From: Branchiostoma floridae
Taxonomy: Eukaryota > Chordata > Leptocardii > Amphioxiformes > Branchiostomatidae
Direction: 5' to 3'
Assembly (NCBI RefSeq): GCF_000003815.2
Contig: NC_049995.1
Span: forward strand, 10,158,595 to 10,222,594
DNA: 64,000 bases
Numbering within the stretch: position 1 is the stretch's first letter; every line of letters begins with the position of its first letter. The position numbers and the translations under genes were made by a program. This document shows, in pieces, positions 38,963 through 50,900 of this stretch. The notes under the pieces were generated by a model. The model ran no database searches and had not been told where the DNA came from. It saw only the letters and a program-made list of their open reading frames with translations.

Positions 38963-41900
38963 GTGAGTAAAAATTTCGACTTTCGTCAAAAAGTTGTGAA
39001 TTTCTTAAATTTATACCTTTATAAACACCCCGGGAGTGGTAGAAAATGATAGGAGAAGATAATGATTAGTTTTAGCCAATTTTAGAACTGTAATGCGGGT
39101 CAGAAAAGGTTGAAATTGTCCTTGGGAAAGTTGGAAGTGGTGTAGGCGATGATGATGTCATAGTGGCTGGCCACGTTGCTCAATGTTTGTAAACAAACTC
39201 TTAAAAATTTATTTACAAATATTAAGTCATAATCCTCGATGGCCCCTGCTTCTCTCATCTCTGTTGTACTACTTTTGTAGAGTATGTCGCTTTTATTAGG
39301 CGTATTTCCAACAGTTACTACTATTACTAGGCATACTGCATTGAGCGAATATATTTGTGGGAGGGCGGGGTCAACTTTTCAACATTCCTAGCCGGAGTTA
39401 GGCTTTTGTTTCGACTTGACACAGATGTAAGTATTTCAAACTACCAACAGTAAACGCCATTAAGATGGCAAACAGACGTAAAAGATCTATAATGTAAGTG
39501 GAATACGTAGAAGAAGTAACAAACTCAACATAATGTAATACTATATATTTCTCATGTTGCATAACAACAATTTTGTATAAATTTGTATGAGTGATTGTAC
39601 CAAGATTTGTTTCCCAATTGTTCCTCTGCAGGTTTGCCTCCTCAATCTTGGATGCCTCCTCCTTAGTAAAGATTGGATCAAGATGATGTTCCTCAATCCT
39701 TGGAGGAGCTGAATATAAGATGATGGGTACATGTATGATAGAGACAGTGCCATAGTGTGATCGAGCAAGATCCCAAAGAACTTGTTTATTCATCAAGAGG
39801 CACAGCAAACAAAAACAGCCATGTTGGAGTCGTATATCGCGCCGATGTTGATGAGTTATGTCAACAAATACATCAAGAACTTGAAGCCCTCGGACCTCCA
39901 GTTGTCCTTGTGGGGCGGCGACGTCGTCCTAAACAACCTTGACCTTCGTCTGGACGTCCTTGAACAGGAGCTGAAACTACCAATCACGTTCCTCAGCGGT
40001 CACATCCACGAACTCCGCGTACACGTACCGTGGGCACGGCTGGGGTACGAACCCGTCGTCATCACCATAAACACGATAGAATGCGTCCTGAAGCTACGGG
40101 ATGCGAGCCCGGGGGAGACAGACAGCACAAGTTCGAAGACAAGCACTGCAAGCTCGCGGGCGAGTAGCGTAGACAGGTCAAAGGTCAAACGCCAGCTGAC
40201 CGGTAGCGATGCCGACCTCCCGCCGGGCTACGTTCAAACGCTGATCAACCGAGTCGTGAACAACGTCTCTATCGTAGTCAACAACCTCATTCTGAAGTAC
40301 GTAGAAGATGACATTGTTCTATCGCTAAACATCAAGTCTGCGGAGTGTTACAGCGTGAACGAGTTTTGGGACAGCGCGTTCATCGATCTAACCGTCGAAG
40401 ATCTCGTGCTACGGAAGCTCATCAAGTTCTCCGACATGACCGTTTGCCTGGACAAGCGGACAGCGGCGGGAAAGATCGAAATGTACCAGGAACCGATGAT
40501 CTTCCGATGTTCCTTCGAGACGCGAATTTTCATGATGTACGAGAGCCTGAATGCGAAACTCCCATTCGCAACAAAGATCAATACGTTCTGTGAAGAAGTG
40601 AACATTTCCATCAGTGATATCCAGCTTCCCATGTACCTAAGGCTCATACAACTCTGTACGGCTTTGTACTATGGGGATATTGACCTTCCAGAGAGCCAGC
40701 AACAACAAGAGGGACATGAACTTGAGCATGAGCAAGAACTAGCAACAGGAAATACAGGTACAGATTTAAATGATTACATTTGTATCATTTAATTTTTTAA
40801 AAACTTTCACAGAAGGGAGACAATTCTTCTCCCCCCCTCTTCGTCTCCAAGGAAATACTAGTAAGGTCAATGACCTGCATAGACCAGATGGGTTACCCCA
40901 GGGTACAGGGCTCTAGCCAGCGTCCGTTTTTCCGTCAATTGACGGTAATTTGCTGTGTGTGTCGGAAAAATTTTAAAACCAATCCGTCAACCTTGACGGA
41001 CAAAAATCTGATAAAAGCTCCTTGGTGAAAGCTACAGGCGGCTTGGGGATGCCGTCCACGGCCGTAAAAGCCGCACACTGTTTGTTTTGCTATTGTTATG
41101 ATTGTTGACAATGTGTGTCGGTGCCCTTTCGCATACGATAATCTCATTAAAACCCGTTTTTCAAGGTCTCAGTTCAGTCTCTCTAACTCCTGGAATAGTG
41201 TTTCCGCGACAATGGGAATTGGCTGACGGAAAAAAATTTTGAGATGGCTAGAGCCCTGCCAGGGTATAACCTTGTTTACTTATAGTAGTTTATTACATAC
41301 TAGTAATATGGCAAGTGGAAGGACAAAGCTAGAGGGACTGGTCACCTGTTATACTTACTATATGGATGTGTTTGAATAAGAAGAAAAAGAGCTGTAGTTA
41401 TAAGGCTTGACCATTTGAAAGTACTAAACATCATGTATTTGCATGGAAATATTAATGTTGCCTTTTTTGTCTGACATTCTTTGTTTTTTTAAAAGATATT
41501 TCATTTGCTGTGTTATTCTGACAGTTTTCAAAAGCTTAAAGTAGAAGTATTGTTTTGAAGCATGTTTCAATAGATGAAAAGTCAGTAGTAGATACTTGTT
41601 TACCCTACTTAGAATCTAATCTCCAAGCAGATCCTATGGTTGCATAAGATAGTATCAAAAGCTGCCAGAGGAGTGAAGACGGCTTGAAGGAGTGAAGGAG
41701 TGTGAATGGCTACATGGTAAATGTACACTTCTTGACTGACTACACTCCGATCTTATGCCATCGTAAGATTACTTGGAATCTAACAATAAGATTTTTTCAG
41801 GTCCAGTGGACAATACTGACCAACCGCAGGACTACAGTGACCAGCAAGGCTGGGGGTCCTGGATGTGGTCACTGGTGCCAGAACTGGTGACTTTTGAAGA

Positions 41901-44900
41901 GGAGGAGGGAGAGGGGGAGGGGGGCGGCAGGGGCAAGCCCACCAAACCTGCTGAACCCATCCTGGCCTTCAGCGCTTATGTCAAGAAGGCAGTGGTCACA
42001 TTTAAGGTAGGGTATGGAATGTTTTGTACATACTGTAAGTGTTGAAATGATTTGCAGTGCTTTTTTTTTTGGTACCAAAATCTTGTGAAACCTTGACATT
42101 TCAAAATGTGTATTTTTTGTATTTCTACAGTACTACTACTGTATGGTATAAAATTGTTTTAAATTTGAGCTTCAAAACACAGCAACTTTTTTCCCCTCTT
42201 ACCAGGAAGTTCTCTTTTTCTAAAAATGAATAGATTCACTGACTGAGTAATTGGAAGCCAGGCAAATTGCATGTAACAATCCTGAAAATGTTTTGGTATA
42301 TGTTTCAAGTTGGTCAGTCTGTCTTTTCTGCATGTTTTGATTCCGGCTAATTTTTTTGGTACCTCTTTATTTTCACAGATTTTTGTTGGTCATTAGAAAC
42401 AAGATTCTACCCTCATTGAGTCTCAGTACTCTCATTGGTCAAACCTCGAATTGCCATGCTACTATTGGTTAAACAATTTATGATGGACAATCAGGATTAG
42501 TCTATTCAATGTCTTCCACAGTTGACAGAGCTTAACACAAGAGAACATGTTCTACGGACCACAGAAGTTGGTCTTTCTGCCATATTTAGGACTAGAACAG
42601 GAAGGCTCTATTCTCTCATTGGTCAAATTTGTAACTGCCTTGCTATCATTGGTTGCACCGCTTATGATGGACAGTCAGGAACAGTTTATGTCTTCCACAG
42701 TTGACAGAGCTTACACAAGAGAACATGTTCTACGGATCCCAGAAGTTGGTCTTCAAGCCATATTTTTATTTAGGACTAGAACAGGACAGCTCAGCTCTGT
42801 CATTGGTGAAACCTCTAATTACATGTAATTACCTTGCTATCATTGGTTGAACTAATTATGATGGACAGTCAGTCACACTCACAGGCTATTTCTATGTCTT
42901 CCACAGTTGACAGAGCTTACACAAGAGAACATGTTCTACGGACCACAGAAGTTGGTCTTTAAGCCATATTTAAGACTAGAACAGGACGGCTCATCCCTGG
43001 AGATACTGATGAGAGGGGAGACATTCTTTGATGCCCAAATCGGCTTCACCAAGTTCCAACTGACCTGTATGGATGAGGAAGAAACCACTACTAGAGAAAT
43101 GGTAGGGGTGAAGATGCAAACTTTTTTTTTCATACAGAGGTTGAATGAAAGAACATATTAGAAATATAAAGAATGGCAATTGGAAAATGTATCTTAAGAT
43201 TTAAAGCATTTATTTGTTTTTTGTATTCTTAAAATCATGATAAACAAGTTAATTTGCCATTTCCTAATGGAAGAATTTCCAAGGTTGTAGATGTCATAGT
43301 GCCATACTGTGAATGGATGGATGGATGGGAAGACGCAGATAGAATAGAATCTAATACATTTACCACATATTCCATGACAATATGTGTGTATCACTCAAAC
43401 TTTCATTTCACATTGGAAGCCAAAGGCACATACAGACTATATTAATTAATATAGTCTATATTAATTCGTGTTGGAAAGAAAGTTTAGCTATTTCTATATA
43501 GCACATACAGACTGTAAACTGTACGCTGCCAATCTAAACTTGCAATAGTTAGAAAAAAAAGAAAGAATTTCTGGGATACATGTAATATCAATGTAGAGCA
43601 GGAATTATCATTATGATTCTTTCTTTTCCTTCACAGGACCCTTGTTTCCTCAAGGCAGGGGAACCTGTGGAAAACAAAACTAGCAGTCATTTCTTTTCCC
43701 AGTCACTGTTTGATGAAAGGAGCCCTGAAAACAACAGGTAATCACAAACTTCTCTTATTATTTTTTACCTTTATGAAATGGAAATTTGGTTTGGTCAGTT
43801 TTTTCGTTTGCATTTGTGTTTTTGTAATCATGTTATTTCCACATGCTAAGCACATTAGAGACACTGACAGGAAGTTAGGCCAAAGGTCCCAAAATAGGTT
43901 ATCAAAGGCTATCTTATTTCCTGTCATCAATTTCCTGCTTATCAGTTATAGTATACATATGTGTAGTCTTCTGAGTGCCAATTGCAAACTACTATCATAG
44001 AATAAGCAACAAACATCACTAAATTTGATAAAACAGTGTGAGAGATTTTTAAAAAAATGAATACTTTATAGGGGTATGTTTTTTTTTATTTCTTGTTTCA
44101 TGATTGTCATTTATGATGTTTATTATTTCTATATCTTTAGGGTTCAGCCTGACTTTGTACTTGATGTTGAGATGCACCAGCGCCTGTACAATGAGACGGC
44201 CATGTTACAGCGATATGGAGCCTTTTGGATGGACTATCTTTACACTATGGAGATAGAAGACAGGAATGGTCAGATTCATATAGTTAATGTTCATGTAGCT
44301 AATTAGTTATTATATATGTGCTGAATCTATATGCTTTATGTAAAGTTAACGCATATTAAGACATTGTTATTTGTATAGCTATAATGTGACTACCTGGAAA
44401 TCATATTTTCTAAACAATGTACCTGTGAGTTTATTTCTAAGAAATAAACTCATGTTTAAAAAACATGATTTCCAGGTAGTTGCAGTTGTCCTATATCAAA
44501 ACATGTACGTTTCTTATTTCTTTTCTACTTCTTCTTCGTGTTAAAAAGATAACAGAAAAAAATGATAAGTAAACTTCATAGCAATGACATTATCCAGGGT
44601 TGAACAATCAATCAATCGTTCGCTGTTGTTTACAATTTTTATAAAATTCACTTATCCTATCGCGCAAGAACGCAAAAGATTTACTTGCCCAAAGAAACTT
44701 TTTACTTGCCCGAAATTTGAATGACATTTTTCTATGTATGTGAACTTCACTTTCAGTCATGGAATCTTTTATCATTGACTCTATTTGTCTGTGATAATCA
44801 AGGCTTGATATCATGAATGTGAAATTCTAACAAGTATATCAAAATCACAATCATCGAGAAATCTTAGTTGCCCAATCCGGCAAGTGGGGTAGGATATGCA

Positions 44901-47900
44901 CTTACCTGATCAGCACTTTCACTTGCCCAGGACAATCGAACTATTGGACTTGTTCAACCCTGTGTAAAGTTTGTTATTGTTTTTTTACAGTGTCTGAGAG
45001 TGGTTCTGATGCAGGTTCTCACAGCAGCCACCAGGACATGTCCACAATAAAGGAGTCGTCATCCAAAAGGTTCCTTTTTGCACCAGTCCAGGCCACTGTA
45101 ACTAGCGAGGTGGTACAGAAGCTGTTAAAGTTCCAGGAGTGTGCCAACAACCATGAGTACGAACCCTACAGTCAGCCCAAACCTGGTAGGTTAGAAAGTA
45201 AAGGTATGGCCATGGTGGTTTGATTATATGGATGACATTCGTGACGCATCAATTTTCAGCCATTTCCAAAAATTCAACCATACTCTCTCGGCTTGGTTTC
45301 GCGAACGGAGATCATCTGGTGGCTGATGAGTCCGATACTACAGATTAGTTCAACCATACTATAGATTATACAAAGTAGCCTCAAAATCTGTAAGCCATGA
45401 AATGAAAAAAAAAATATGCAAAAGGACTACTGTCAAAGAATGCCAAAGTCAAAGTGTTAAGTGTCTTTCCCAAGGACGATGATGATGATGATGAAAATTT
45501 TTGATGAAATCTTCCAAACTCTCCAGTGGTTGTTGATGAGAGTCGACCCCACCCTACTCTGGAGGAGGTAGCAGCTATGGAGGAGTTCATCCCTACCCGG
45601 TCCATGCACGTGACACTCCTGTCGCTCACGGTGTACGTGTGCGGGGCGGAGAGACCGGACACGCCCGCTTCTGAAGTACAGGAACCCAGGAAAGGGAGGA
45701 GGGTCTCCAGACAGGTCAGGGACAGTACATTTTCAACTTCCCAGGGTCTGTGGACAGGTCAGGGGCAGTTCAGTTTTTAAACTGGATAGAATCTCCAGAC
45801 AGGTCAGAGACAGTACATTCTTAGTCTTGTAGGGTCTCTTGACAGGTCCCAGGATGGTGCATGTTTACTCAATCAAGGTCTACAAACATGTCAGGGATGG
45901 CACATTTTTAAACTCACAGGGGAAGGGGCTACCAGAAGTAAGACTATCTAACTGTCACAAGAGTTTATACAATATACTTCTCAACAAAAGTCTAAAGCTT
46001 TGAATTAGAACATAACATAATTTGACACTATCTTCAACACTGTCATAATCATAATCAAGACAAACTGAGTATCAAAATCAGCCAATCTAGGATTAACCTT
46101 TACTCCAGTTTTTGCTCCAACAGGATTCCAAACAAAAGTTGTTGGAGCCACCCAAACCACCAGAACAAGTTTTCCCCCTCCCCACCATAGTGGTACAGGC
46201 CGATAGGATAGACATCCAGAACACTGTACCCATGTACAGGTACAACCTGGTACCCGCTGTCAGCTGTATGGTACAACCCTCGGGCAACCTGCTACATCAC
46301 TGTTACTCACATATATATGTCAAGGTAAGAACATCTGTTACAACCTACTACATCACTGTTACTCAGTTACAACCTACTACACCACTGTTACACAGTTACA
46401 ACCTACTACACCACTGTTACACAGTTACAACCTACTACATTACTGTTACACAGTTACAACCTACTACATTACTGTTATACAGTTACAACCTGCTACACCA
46501 CTGTTACACAGTTACAACCTACTACACCACTGTTACACAGTTACAACCTACTACACCACTGTTACACAGTTACAACCTACTACACCACTGTTACACAGTT
46601 ACAACCTACTACACCACTGTTACACAGTTACAACCTACTACATTACTGTTACACAGTTACAACCTGCTACACCACTGTTACACAGTTACAACCTGCTGCA
46701 GCACTGTTACTCACATATATATGTCAAGATAAGTTACAACCTGCTACATCACTGTTACTCACATATATATGTCAAGGTAAGTTACAACCTACTACACCAC
46801 TGTTACACAGTTACAACCTGCTACACCACTGTTACACAGTTACAACCTACTACACCACTGTTACACAGTTACAACCTACTACACCACTGTTACACACTGT
46901 CAGTTACAACCTACTGCACCACTGTTACTCACAAATATATGTCAAGGTAAGTAACAGCACTGTTACACAGTTACAACCTACTACACCACTGTTACACAGT
47001 TACAACCTACTACACCACTGTTACACAGTTACACAGTTACAACATACTACATCACTGTTACATATATATGTCAAGGTAAGTTACAACCTACTACACCACT
47101 GTTACTCACATATATATATGTCAAGGTAAGGATGTCTGTTACAACCTACTACAGCACTGTTGCTCACACAACTGTTGTAGAAGTGAAACTAGTTCGTTGG
47201 TAAAAGTGGCACCAAATGAATCTGGAAGCCATGACTGTAGTTGTCATCTTAGTAAGTGATGCCAGTCTACCACATTAGTGTTACTTTGAAGTGCACAAAG
47301 TTTATGCTGTCTGTTTTGAAAATTCAGCCATCTTTTACTTTACCCAACTTATTTTTTTGCCCTCTTGCATCAAATTTGGAGTCTGCTGAGAGTGTCATCA
47401 ATAAAATTACTTGCTGTGGCCCAAGATGAAAATAAGGGCCTAAGTTAAAAATTATACTAAATTCATATACTATTGTTTTCTGCAGGTATTTGGATTTCAA
47501 GTTGGCTTGACCACAATGGATCCGTCCAATCCATCCCCTGCACCCCTGACAGTACTGGCCCCTTGCAGTACTGCTGTGTACTACAAGACACTTCTGTTGC
47601 CCATGTACTGGTAAGAAACAGTTTCCAATACATTTTCTTAATACACAAATAATAAGTACTTTGTGATATGTCTTTGTACTTAAGGTGTGACATTTCCATT
47701 CTTCAAAATCAATTTAGAATTCTTTGATTTAAGTTTCATATCGTGCCTGGATGGTTGCTTGACAAGTCATAATGTCGTACTTTGTATGGAAAGTTGTTAA
47801 TAATTGAATATTTTGAAATATCCACTTTTGTATGACCCAGGTTATGTACTAGTACTTCTATGATCTCTGTGCAGGAGAGACCCCTTGCAGTCTCAGACAG

Positions 47901-50900
47901 AAGTGCTCCTAGAGCTGCCAGGTGTTGTCTGCACCCTGACCCAGCCACAGCTGCAGCTGCTGCACCTGATACAGCTGAGCTGGACCGGCCACGTGGGAGG
48001 ATTCCACAGGACGAGTCTGGTGGAAGATGTCTTCAACCCGTCAGGTGTGTCTTGTTTGCTGTTTGTTGTTTGTTTGTTTGTGTTTTGTCACCTCCATGTA
48101 TGGAAGTATTAATTTTAGCATGTCTGTGTTATTTCTATATATTAAACATCTTCACCACAGAGTGACAGGAAATAAAGGGCTAAAGGTCTAAAGGGCTACA
48201 GGAGTGACAGGAAGTATAGTTCAGAGTTGGCAATATTACTGATTTATATCAAACTTTGTGTGACAACTGACAAACATTCCAGGACATGGGGTCAATGGAA
48301 GAGCCTAATAATTCACAGGGGGTATTGTTTTTTTGCAGTAACTGTAACAAAGTTAAATTTTCCATATGCTAGGCACATTTACTTTAGAGAGATATGGAGT
48401 GGCCATTGAACACATGTATTATCATAATGTTAATCAAAACCTTAGTTGCGTAATTTATGAACTGGAATCAAATAAGATATTTGAGAAACACTAAACATTG
48501 TAATGAGGTATGAAATCTTTGAACAAAGGACAAAGAATAACAGTTCGCAAGCTCAACATAATGAAAGGTATTCATTTTTTTTTTCAGCTAAAGCGTTCCC
48601 TGCCGGCCAGCCTATGATTGAGGTATCCCTGAGTGGTCTGGAGTGGAAGTATGTGGAAACCCTCAGTCTCAGGGCAGTGTCAGGGACTGTGGGAGGGCTG
48701 AAGGTCTCAGTTCATTCTATTGGTAGGTTTGAATCCCTGTGGTAGAAAAGTCACTCTCTCATTGGTCAAACCAGTAATTGCCATGATCCCATTGGCTGAA
48801 CTGCTAATTGTGATGGACAGTCTGGGTTAGTCCATTCGGGTCTGAAGATCAATGTCCATTCTGCTGGTAGTTTTGAAACCTTTTGGTGGAATAGCCACTC
48901 TCTCATTTGTTGAACAGTTACTGCTAAATGCTATGTTATCATTGGTTACACTGCTGTTTGCCCTGCTGTCATGGGTTGAACTGCAATTTATGATGGACAG
49001 TCTGGGTTAGTCCATTCTTGTCTGAAGTTCAATGTCCATTCTGCTGATAGTTTTGAGACCCTCATTGGTTGGACTGCTAATTGTTATGCTACATGTATCA
49101 GTGGTTGCAATGCTATTTCACATGCTTCATTGGTTGGACTGCTAATTATTTTGGAGAGTCAGGGTTGGTCTATTCTGGTTGTCAAAAATTATAGGGAATT
49201 TAAAGAATGTCCAGATTTTACTGCACTACTTTCCACTCTTGAGAAAAGCAAGGAGTATGAATGTTGTTGTAAATTGTTATCATACAGCAGTTTTTTTAAC
49301 TTGTTTCATAACTAATGAACTCGTATGAACAGCATTCAGCACCAAGGACAGATATCGGACACTATTCAAAAGACTGCTATAATTGAGTTTGTAAGTTTAG
49401 GAACTTTGTATAGAATGCAAATGTTAAATGTTGCCATTATGTTCAGATGCATTTTTCTGTCCTGTCTTTCAGAGAATGGCACAGAAGCTGTCACCCCCAT
49501 TTTAGCAGGGCCAGTGGACTCTTCCCAAGTCCACAACACAAAGTTCTTCACCATGGTAACAGAGGAGGCCACACCTAGCAACCTGCCCTCTGACCTCATG
49601 ACTCTCACCTTTCAAATAGGAAAGGATGCCAATATAAAGCCAGGTGATACTAGTAACTTATTACCTTTGCCCAGAAACTTTTTTTTCTACAATTGATGTG
49701 TTTGTTTGTTTGTAGACGCTTGAAAAGCTTTTGAAAATCATTATAACAATTGGCCCGGGGGTTGTGGTCCCGAAAATAAAAGTCAAGTTTGATAATGGGT
49801 CACCTAGCGGCTTTCCTTTGGTATTGCAACAGAACTTCCGGTTTGGATATCTCATGTTTTGGACAAACTGTCATGATTCTTAAGTGGACAGAGATGTGTT
49901 GGTTTGGGTCCATTTCTATCTTGGAAAAGATGTCTTCTAATGTTTCATTCTGTGAGAAAGTTGCCGGCACCAAATCTAACAGAAGAAATTACAACAATAA
50001 CCACAAGAAAACAATGACTGTAGTGACTTATTGTTTTCGTGTGGTCTTGTTACACTCAACATTACAGCTCAGGACAATGATTGATTAAAAGTCATTATGG
50101 TTTAGTCACAATTCGTGCATATAATGGCTCAGTACTGATGGTACTACTGATTAGATGTCTTGTTTGTCACAGTCAGCCAGATTGACAGTGAAGGAAAGAT
50201 TTACTAGCTTGATAACTGAATTTTTATGTTTGAGATTTTTGAGAGAAGTAGCTGTAAAGTGCCTTTACGAATGGTACGTAACTGACAGATATGGTCTGAT
50301 ATGTAATTGGTTATCTTACTTTTTCAGGCCATAGCCTGGTTCTACTGGACGTCCAGGGCATGTCGTGCTGTTTAGATCCTGTTCTCCTGACCTGGCTAGC
50401 GTACAGACCGCACCCCGTGTGGCACAAGGCCAGCAGTCCACACCAGCTGCACAGACAGGCGTCCGTCATCACGTCTGTATCCACCCAGACTGCAACCAGG
50501 CAGAGACACTCTTCTCAAGGTACTGTAAATATATTTAAATTCGCGGAGATTTAAGTTCACGGAAGCGGGAAAATGAACTTTTCACGTTGGTTTTGATTTC
50601 GTAGTAGCACCTTGTACTGTAGTCTCTTAATGTCATGGAAAAAATGGTCGCGGTGGTTTTAAATTCGCGGTGAAGCAGCCGCCGCAAAACCGCGAACATT
50701 AAACCACTGCGGAAGTTTCTGCACTAACACTAGCTTGTTTTTATTGGTTGGTTGGTTTTTGCATAACCAGTAAACCTCTTAAGGCCACAGCAAGTACATT
50801 CTATGGATGACGGCCTCTGCAGACTGCAAATTTATAAGAGAGAGAAAATACAACATGTGTAAAAAGACACAAAGATGGCTAGATTTGAAAATAGACACCA

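Noticed and set aside
45313-45350. Hammerhead ribozyme core CTGATGAGTCC
   Set aside because: The core is present but no GAAAC follows at stem II distance on the same strand, and no stem III could be drawn; the CGAAAC nearby is on the other strand.
46112-46732. 206-codon + frame continuing past VPS13B exon 8
   Set aside because: Only 67 codons are exon; the rest is the minisatellite read through. Kept as a splicing question, not as a gene.
46325-47160. CRISPR-like array of 29-bp repeats
   Set aside because: Repeats are contiguous without spacers and match the adjacent exon; the DNA is eukaryotic.
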